A stretch of DNA of 64,000 nucleotides. Source: Lachnospiraceae bacterium. Its GTDB lineage: Bacteria > Bacillota > Clostridia > Lachnospirales > Lachnospiraceae. A model generated the notes under the pieces. That model was not told the DNA's origin, did not search any database, and worked only from the letters and a program-made list of their open reading frames with translations. How positions within the stretch are numbered: the stretch's first letter is position 1; the number at the start of each line of letters is the position of its first letter. The stretch spans positions 99,285 to 163,284 of the forward strand of contig CAJTGD010000011.1 in the NCBI GenBank assembly GCA_910575475.1, written 5' to 3'. The translations under genes and the position numbers were made by a program. Positions 58,339-64,000 of the stretch are shown here, piece by piece.

Positions 58339-61300
58339 ATGCCCGAATTTACAAACACAAAAGAAAGCGGTTTAGAGGCCCTCATTGTAAAATGGCTGGT
58401 TGAGCAGAACGGTTATGAAGAAGGGACTAACGCCGATTATAATAAAGAATATGCAATCGATGAGACCCGCCTTTTTCGATTTTTGCAGGATACCCAACCC
58501 TCACAGATGGGTAAGCTGGGTGTGTTTCAGTCCAAGCAGAAAAAGCGTCAGTTTCTGAACCGCCTCCAGGGTGAGTTGGTCAAACGCGGTATTGTAGATG
58601 TTCTGCGCAATGGCATTAAAGTGTACCCGGTTGACCTCATTATGTTCTATCTCACCCCGACTGAAAACAACGAAAAAGCGAGGGAGATGTTCCAGAAAAA
58701 TATTTTCAGCGTGACGCGCCAGCTCCGCTATTCTCAGGACGCAGGCAAGCTGGCCCTTGACCTGTGCTTATTTATCAATGGATTGCCTGTCATCACCTTT
58801 GAACTGAAAAACCAGCTTACAAAGCAAAATGTGGATGATGCTGTCCAGCAGTACAAGGATGATCGTGATCCGCGAGAGATGTTGTTCCAGTTCAAACGCT
58901 GCATGGTGCATTTGGCTGTGGATGACGCCCGCATCAAATTCTGTACTCGTCTTGCGGGCAAAGACAGTTGGTTTCTGCCTTTCGATAAGGGATACAACGA
59001 TGGAGCGGGAAATCCACCGAATCCCATTGGCTTGATGACCGATTATCTGTGGAAAGATATTCTTACAAAAGAAAAACTAACGTTGATTATTGAGAACTAT
59101 GCTCAGGTTGTTATCGAGGTGGATGAGGAAACCAAAAAGAAAAAAGAGAAGCAAATTTTTCCACGATATCATCAGTTGGATGTGGTCACAAAGCTTCTTA
59201 GCGATGTACGAAAAAATGGTGTCGGGCGTAAATACCTGATCCAGCACAGTGCGGGAAGCGGCAAATCCAACTCCATTGCATGGCTTGCCCATCAGTTGGT
59301 CGGGCTTGAGCAAAACGGGCGACCGATGCTGGACTCTGTTATCGTAGTTACTGATCGCCGTATCCTCGACAAGCAGATCAGGGACACCATCAAACAATTC
59401 ATGCAGGTGAGCAATACCGTGGCCTGGGCAGAACACTCCGGCGACCTTACCAAAGCCATCACAGACGGCAAGCGCATCATCGTTACCACGATTGAGAAAT
59501 TCCCATACATTGTTCCGCAGATTGGAGCCGCTCACAAAGAGAATCGTTTCGCTATTATCATTGATGAGGCGCATTCCGGGCAGAGCGGGCGCAACTCCGC
59601 ACAGATGAATCTCGCCCTCTCCGGGCTCGCTTCGGATGACGAGATGGACAACGAGGACAAGATCAACGCTATGATGGAAGGGCGTAAGCTGCTGAATAAT
59701 GCCAGCTATTTTGCCTTCACAGCTACACCAAAGAACAAGACGCTGGAGACCTTCGGTATACTTGTTGTGGATGAATACGGAACTCCTATATTGAATGATA
59801 AAGGCGAATTGCAGCATAAGCCATTCCATGTTTACACAATGAAGCAAGCTATCCAGGAGGGATTCATCTTGGATGTATTGCGGAATTACACAACTATCGA
59901 CAGTTTCTACAGACTGATGAAGACTGTCGAGGACGATCCGATGTTTGATAAAAAGCGCGCCCAGAAGAAACTCCGTAATTTTGTGGAGAGCGACAGCTAT
60001 ACCATAGCGAAGAAGGCCGCTATGATGGTTGACCACTTCCATGAACAGGTTATCGCTAAGGGGAAAGTTGGCGGGCAGGCCCGCGCTATGGTTGTGACTG
60101 CCAGTATTCCGCGATGCATTGAATATTATTATGCTATTAACAAGTGTCTTTCTGAAAGACACAGTCCCTATAAAAGCATTATTGCTTTCTCTGGCGAGTG
60201 TAAGTACAACGGTCAGGAACCGCCGCTGACCTCGGCAGGCATGAATGGATTCCCGGACGCTAAGATACCAAAGACCTTTAAGGCGGACCCGTATCGCATC
60301 CTGATTGTTGCGGATATGTTTCAGACCGGCTTTGATGAACCCCTGCTTCACACGATGTATGTGGATAAGATGCTCTATGACATCAAAGCGGTACAGACCC
60401 TTTCAAGGCTGAACCGTTGTCATCCAAAGAAGTACGACACCTTCGTTTTGGATTTCGCTAATAAACTTGAAATTATTGAAGAGTCCTTCTCCCGCTACTA
60501 TCGCACCACGATTTTGTCTGGCGAGACTGACCCCAACAAACTCTATGATCTTGTGGCAACGATGGACGGGTATCAGGTATATTCTGGCGATGATGTAGAA
60601 CACCTGGTTAACTTGTATTTGAATGGCGCAGACCGTGATAAACTTGATCCTACCCTGGATGCCTGTACAGCCCTTTATAAGCAGTTGGAAACAGATGACC
60701 AGATTAAGTTCAAAAGTGCGGCGAAAGCTTTTTGCCGTACATATGGATTCCTCGGTGCGATCCTTCCTTATGGCAATGCGGATTGGGAGCGGCTCTCTAT
60801 TTTCCTCAATCTTCTGATACCCAAATTGCCTTCTCCCCGTGAGGACGATCTGTCACAGGGTATCCTTGAGGCAATTGATTTGGAAAGCTATCGCAACGAG
60901 GCGCGTGAGTCAATATCCATCAAGTTGGAGGATTCTGATTCCGAGGTTGCGCCGGTTCCATCCGGCAAGGTCGGTCATATTATCGAGCCAGAGATGGATT
61001 TGCTTTCCGTTATTCTGTCTGATTTTAACGATATGTTTGGCAATATCAACTGGAATGACGCGGATAATGTACGCAGACAGATTCTTGAAATACCCGCTAT
61101 GGTTTCCAAGGATGAGAAATACCAAAATGCTATGAAGAACTCTGATGAACAGAGTGCAAGACTTGAAAGTGAGCGGGCTTTGCAGCAGGTCATCTTCGCT
61201 ATCATGGCTGATAATATGGAACTGTTCAAACAGTTTCAGGATAATCCCTCATTCAAGAAATGGCTTTCCGATCTTGTATTTAATCTTACCTACAACAAAG

Positions 61301-61422
61301 AAGGAAAGCCTTATGAAGCACCACCACAGAAACATAAGTCTATCGTTTATAACTTCGAGCCACAACAGGAAATTCAGATGGTAGCAGAGGAGCAAACGCC
61401 TTACGGAGAAAAAAGCGAATAG
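58339..61422 (+). CDS. hsdR: Type I restriction endonuclease HsdR
   Basis: This is a 1027-residue protein. The N-terminal PD-(D/E)XK nuclease part has LDLCLFINGLPVITFELKNQ, with the catalytic ExK as ELK. The motor domain has LIQHSAGSGKSNSIAWLAHQ (Walker A), IIDEAHSGQSG (DEAH box), FAFTATPK and QTGFDEPLLHTMYVDK with TLSRLNRCHP in the second RecA fold. The motor translocates DNA and cuts unmethylated DNA far from the HsdS site. It starts two bases after the upstream gene and is the last gene of the operon. All recognisable motifs are intact, so the system should be active. Confidence 0.95.
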   Translation: MPEFTNTKESGLEALIVKWLVEQNGYEEGTNADYNKEYAIDETRLFRFLQDTQPSQMGKLGVFQSKQKKRQFLNRLQGELVKRGIVDVLRNGIKVYPVDLIMFYLTPTENNEKAREMFQKNIFSVTRQLRYSQDAGKLALDLCLFINGLPVITFELKNQLTKQNVDDAVQQYKDDRDPREMLFQFKRCMVHLAVDDARIKFCTRLAGKDSWFLPFDKGYNDGAGNPPNPIGLMTDYLWKDILTKEKLTLIIENYAQVVIEVDEETKKKKEKQIFPRYHQLDVVTKLLSDVRKNGVGRKYLIQHSAGSGKSNSIAWLAHQLVGLEQNGRPMLDSVIVVTDRRILDKQIRDTIKQFMQVSNTVAWAEHSGDLTKAITDGKRIIVTTIEKFPYIVPQIGAAHKENRFAIIIDEAHSGQSGRNSAQMNLALSGLASDDEMDNEDKINAMMEGRKLLNNASYFAFTATPKNKTLETFGILVVDEYGTPILNDKGELQHKPFHVYTMKQAIQEGFILDVLRNYTTIDSFYRLMKTVEDDPMFDKKRAQKKLRNFVESDSYTIAKKAAMMVDHFHEQVIAKGKVGGQARAMVVTASIPRCIEYYYAINKCLSERHSPYKSIIAFSGECKYNGQEPPLTSAGMNGFPDAKIPKTFKADPYRILIVADMFQTGFDEPLLHTMYVDKMLYDIKAVQTLSRLNRCHPKKYDTFVLDFANKLEIIEESFSRYYRTTILSGETDPNKLYDLVATMDGYQVYSGDDVEHLVNLYLNGADRDKLDPTLDACTALYKQLETDDQIKFKSAAKAFCRTYGFLGAILPYGNADWERLSIFLNLLIPKLPSPREDDLSQGILEAIDLESYRNEARESISIKLEDSDSEVAPVPSGKVGHIIEPEMDLLSVILSDFNDMFGNINWNDADNVRRQILEIPAMVSKDEKYQNAMKNSDEQSARLESERALQQVIFAIMADNMELFKQFQDNPSFKKWLSDLVFNLTYNKEGKPYEAPPQKHKSIVYNFEPQQEIQMVAEEQTPYGEKSE

Positions 61423-61465
61423 TCCAAAGTTCATATAGGCGGTTGTGCGCTACTTCGCAAGCAGT

Positions 61466-61680
61466 GTCTTTGTTCCCACAAAGACTCGAAACTGCAGTTC
61501 CCGGCGATGCCGGAAACCGCAATTTCTGCTTGTTAGGACAGCGTCCCAAACCCTTTGAACAGCCCCGTAGCCGGGGCTGGCTGTGCGTTCGGTTCCCGAA
61601 CGCTGTTGTCCCTGCTCCGCAGGGACAGGCGGGACTTGCGTCCCGCCTGGAACCGGAAACGACCGCCTCGGTGTTTCCGG
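61466..61680. repeat. Array of seven consecutive hairpins
   Basis: Seven separate inverted repeats follow each other in 215 bases. They are GTCTTTG/CAAAGAC (61466-61485), CCGGC/GCCGG (61501-61513, inside GAAACTGC/GCAATTTC) and AGCCCC/GGGGCT (61561-61578). GCGTTCGG/CCGAACGC (61585-61603), GTCCCTGC/GCAGGGAC (61608-61626), GGCGGGAC/GTCCCGCC (61628-61647) and CCGGAAAC/GTTTCCGG (61653-61680) follow. Stems are perfect or nearly so, with short loops. The array lies between hsdR and mobC. Confidence 0.8.
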
Positions 61681-61719
61681 GAAAAAGAAAAAGACGGAAC
61701 TGGTCTGCACTCCTGCCTG

Positions 61720-62052
61720 CTATCGGATTGCGGCAAGACTGGCAAGGGTCTGTCTGGACAATTCCCATATCTCGTCCAGGCGGTTCTGCAAATCCTCAAT
61801 GCCCGCCGCATAGATGCTCCCGGTTTCGTTCGCCCGCTTTGCGTATTGGTTCAGATTATCGGAGCATCGCCGGAGCATGACAGTAAGCTGGCGCACATCC
61901 TTCAAGTCCAGCTTGATGCAGATTCCGTCCAGCGCCATCTTGCTGACATAGGCGCTCATGTTCAGAACACCGGCGTCCTCCATTTTGAGTTTTATCCGCT
62001 CCTTGTCCTCTGAGGAAATGCGGATTTTCAGTTCTTCGGTTCGTTTGCTCAT
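61720..62052 (-). CDS. MobC-like relaxosome accessory protein
   Basis: The start at 62052 (GAGGGGAGGAACC upstream) gives 110 residues. The sequence begins MSKRTEELKIRISSEDKERI and shows the ribbon-helix-helix-like N-terminus and helical C-terminus of MobC. The latter has LRRCSDNLNQYAKRANETGS and IEDLQNRLDEIWELSRQTLA, the family hallmark. MobC helps open the DNA at oriT for the relaxase. The relaxase gene that should follow is missing: the hairpin array and hsdR lie there instead, so the mobilisation unit is disabled unless a relaxase acts in trans. Confidence 0.85.
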   Translation of the reverse strand: MSKRTEELKIRISSEDKERIKLKMEDAGVLNMSAYVSKMALDGICIKLDLKDVRQLTVMLRRCSDNLNQYAKRANETGSIYAAGIEDLQNRLDEIWELSRQTLASLAAIR

Positions 62053-62187
62053 TGCTTTTTGGTTCCTCCCCTCGCAAATAAAATCAAGCCGTTTTTGATT
62101 TCCGACATCGTGCTGCAAATCAGATTTTCAAAAAATGGCCGGACACAGGAGGCAGATTCCCATGTCCGGCACATATTCCGTGTTTCT

Positions 62188-62364
62188 GTTACGGTTAGTG
62201 GTGGTGACATATTTTGACACCACCAACAGCCGTAACATTCTATATCTTTTCGTTACAAATAATCAAGTGCTACTTTTGGACACTTGCTTTACCTGTAATA
62301 GTTTTCCCGCATTGCGTTACGGTTGAGGTAAAGGGTCAATTTGACCACATACCTTATCCGTAAC
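62188..62364. other. Candidate oriT: paired long palindromes upstream of mobC
   Basis: GTTACGG at 62188 and CCGTAAC at 62230 flank TGGTGGTG/CACCACCA, a long hairpin. A second pair with the same 42-base offset (62316 and 62358) encloses GGTCAA/TTGACC. A third hairpin, CAAGTG...CACTTG (62264-62286), lies between them. The site sits directly upstream of mobC, where oriT of mobilisable elements usually lies. No nic motif was recognised. Confidence 0.5.
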
Positions 62365-62589
62365 GCTTTGGCGGTAAGCCCGCTGGCGGCAGTAAACCGC
62401 ATTTGACAGCTTGGGCGTGAAGGTTTTCCCACAGTCCTTGTAGATTCGATTTTGCCGTTTTTCCAGCCGCCGCTGCTTCAAATCTTTCTGGTATCCACGG
62501 TTCCCGCACAGATGGTAATAGCAATATTTCTTGGTACTGATCTGCGTGTAGAAGACCCGACCACAGCCCTTGCAGATGATTTTCCGCAC
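62317..62589 (-). CDS. Cys-rich zinc-ribbon protein, possibly a remnant
   Basis: This 90-residue frame reads MRKIICKGCGRVFYTQISTK, with a first zinc-binding half (CKGC...YCYYHLC). A second half reads DCGKTFTPKLSNAVYCRQRA, the SPACRQRAY-type ribbon with one Cys turn missing. Similar Cys-rich proteins sit between recombinase and mobC genes in clostridial elements and may be DNA-binding. The last part overlaps the second palindrome of the oriT-like region. The missing Cys segment suggests decay. Confidence 0.5.
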   Translation of the reverse strand: MRKIICKGCGRVFYTQISTKKYCYYHLCGNRGYQKDLKQRRLEKRQNRIYKDCGKTFTPKLSNAVYCRQRAYRQSVTDKVCGQIDPLPQP

Positions 62590-62741
62590 AGCCGAGTATG
62601 GCCTTATCCCGGCGAGCTTTTCTTCATAATTGCTTCAGCGTTTCCTGATTTTCATATTCCCAATCGCAGTTCCACATGGAATATTCCCTTCTTTCCATAG
62701 GTCAGGGCGGGCCAAGTATACCTGACCCGCCCATTCCGTTT

Positions 62742-63744
62742 TTATACGGTTTCTGCTTCCTGCTTCTGCCGATACCGCATTTTGCTGTGCGCTTTCCGCT
62801 GGCAAGCCTCACAGCAGTATTTCACATCGTTTCTGGTGGTGGTAAATGCTTTCCCGCAGTTTCCACAGACACATTCACGGCTTCGACTCGCCGCTGCTTC
62901 CTGCCGGTAGAATTTCGCCCGGCAGTTCGGGCCGCAGAACAGCGTGTTCGACCGCCCGGATTCAAATTATTCCCCACAGCATTTGCAAACCAGCTTGAAC
63001 GGCTGACCGACAGCGTGTTCACCGGCCTTGATCATCTGATAGCGTTCGCGGCTTTTGACCCGATGCCTATGGAGGGAAGCCTGCCGCTTTTCCTCCTCCG
63101 GCGTCAGCTCCGGGGCCGGGAGGTCAAAGCGTCCGATAAACTTAAGATAGATGTCCACCTCCTGCGTCCGGTCGCCGTCTACCTTTTCCGGGGCGTGGAC
63201 GATGATCTTCTCGATGAACTCGTTTATCATGTGCGTAGTCAGTTCCGAAAAGTCCGTGTACTTTTTCGTCAGAGCAAGAAACCGCTCCACATTGGCGGTG
63301 TCCTGCTCGAAACTGTCCAGCGCCGATTCCGCCTCCATGACGGACTGCCGGAGTGTCGTCTGCTCCTGCTCATACCCGGCAAGGAGGGTGTCAAAGCGTT
63401 CCTCGCCGATGCGCCCAACCGCGTAGGATTCGTACAGCTTCTTGATGATGGTGTCCAGTTCCTCACAGCGCCGCTTATCCTTGTTCAGCTTGCGCTTCAG
63501 GTCTTTCGCCGCCTGCGCCTGCCGAACCTCGGATGCTGCCCGGACCTTCTGGATAAACTCCGCCTCGTTGGAGATGGCATAGGCGCTTGCAGAGCGAATG
63601 GTTTCCAGGATGAGCGTCCGCAGAGCCTTGGTGGAGATGTGATGATTGCTGCAGGCATTATCGTGATATTGCCGGGCCAGCGTGTAGGTGGAACAATCGA
63701 ACCAGTCCGATGGATAGGGCTTGGCGGCAGAATAAACGCATGAA
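62742..63744 (-). pseudogene. Serine recombinase, C-terminal fragment with an internal stop
   Basis: On the minus strand the frame opens with YSAAKPYPSDWFDCSTYTLA, part of the recombinase zinc ribbon. A long coiled coil and the C-terminal domain (DFSELTTHMINEFIEKIIVH, then DIYLKFIGRFDLP) follow. A stop (62967-62969) interrupts KLVCKCCGE, after which FESGRSNTLFCGPNCR and a second Cys-rich ribbon (CVCGNCGKAF...YCCEAC) continue in frame to a stop at 62742. The catalytic N-terminal part is absent; its family counterpart lies at 49579 on the opposite strand. Confidence 0.78.
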
Positions 63745-63816
63745 TGAACATGTAGGGATATTACAGAAAAAATTATGCATATTTACGAAGGTATATTTTT
63801 CCAATACTCTTTATCT

Positions 63817-63839
63817 GACATCGAAAATCGTGTATACTA
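63817..63839 (+). promoter_or_regulatory. Possible promoter of the last gene
   Basis: TATACT lies at about 63834-63839, with a poor -35 (TTTATC) 17 bases upstream. The start codon follows about 47 bases later. Confidence 0.35.
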
Positions 63840-63885
63840 TGCCTGAAATGAACCAGATTATAGTTTAGAAAGGCAAATAAAAGAG

Positions 63886-64000
63886 ATGTCAAAGAAAGAT
63901 ACCAGGCTTCAGAGTTTATCAGAAACCATCCATATCCGAGTAGAAGAATTGAGGGGACTGGGGATAAAAGATTTAGACAAAATATTTATGGAAGAGTATT
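63886..64000 (+). CDS. Start of an unknown gene, cut by the window end
   Basis: An ATG with AAAGGCAAATAAAAGAG upstream opens a frame of at least 38 codons reading MSKKDTRLQSLSETIHIRVE and then ELRGLGIKDLDKIFMEEY. The product is charged and helical. The end is outside the window and no family can be assigned. It lies beyond the recombinase fragment, so it may be the first gene outside the island. Confidence 0.5.
   Translation, partial: MSKKDTRLQSLSETIHIRVEELRGLGIKDLDKIFMEEY

Noticed and set aside
61466..61680. CRISPR-like array
   Set aside because: The hairpins all differ in sequence and spacing; there are no repeated identical units with unique spacers.
61443..61880. A plus-strand frame between hsdR and mobC
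   Set aside because: It runs through the hairpin array and antisense to mobC; the residues have no coding-like pattern.

Overview
This 64-kb window looks like a chromosome segment of a spore-forming gut Firmicute of the Lachnospiraceae type. Indicators are spoIID and a spoIIQ-like gene, a BofA-family protein, a fused FeoA-FeoB iron transporter, reverse rubrerythrin with a Fur/PerR regulator, a T-box upstream of ileS, a guanine riboswitch upstream of a purine permease, and a Tad-type pilus ATPase. No rRNA or tRNA gene was found. All family calls rest on reading motifs by eye; no database search was run.

Layout. (1) 1-7055 is the right end of an integrated phage-like or integrative element. 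It has small divergent genes that share a repeated promoter/hairpin leader, two ribbon-helix-helix regulators facing each other over a double operator, XRE regulators, and a large serine integrase (5461-7035). The integrase lies two bases from the broken 3' end of a cpaF-type ATPase gene, so the element has split that gene. (2) 7038-49112 is mostly core chromosome. In order it holds a Tad pilus remnant, bofA, dCMP deaminase, a Sua5 protein fused to a dead phosphatase domain, cell-wall hydrolases, mecA, perR-rbr, spoIID-spoIIQ, a frameshifted toxin with its antitoxin, glgP, T-box-ileS, a D,D-carboxypeptidase, an FHA protein, a guanine riboswitch with permease, pgi, an AAA ATPase, an ECF sigma/anti-sigma pair, LacI-MATE and feoAB. 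A 46-bp dispersed repeat sits between several of these genes. (3) 49555-63744 is a genomic island flanked by broken serine-recombinase genes. It carries a decayed GNAT/ASCH pair, an IS4-type transposase remnant, a complete type I restriction-modification operon and a decayed mobilisation region (mobC plus a palindromic oriT-like region).

The most interesting unit is the restriction operon 53169-61422: hsdM, hsdS, a proteasome-like Ntn-hydrolase, a YhcG-type nuclease and hsdR. The Ntn gene overlaps hsdS by one base and has Ser directly after Met and Asp at the proteasome position-17 equivalent. A peptidase-like subunit inside a type I R-M operon suggests proteolytic control of restriction or an unrecognised defence module. 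Other notable points are the repeated small-gene cassettes at the left edge, a hairpin-rich leader before the pilus genes, a terminator that overlaps the ribosome binding site of an amidase gene, twin 21-bp-spaced operators before the MATE pump, and a cluster of perfect DnaA boxes at 17640-17710.
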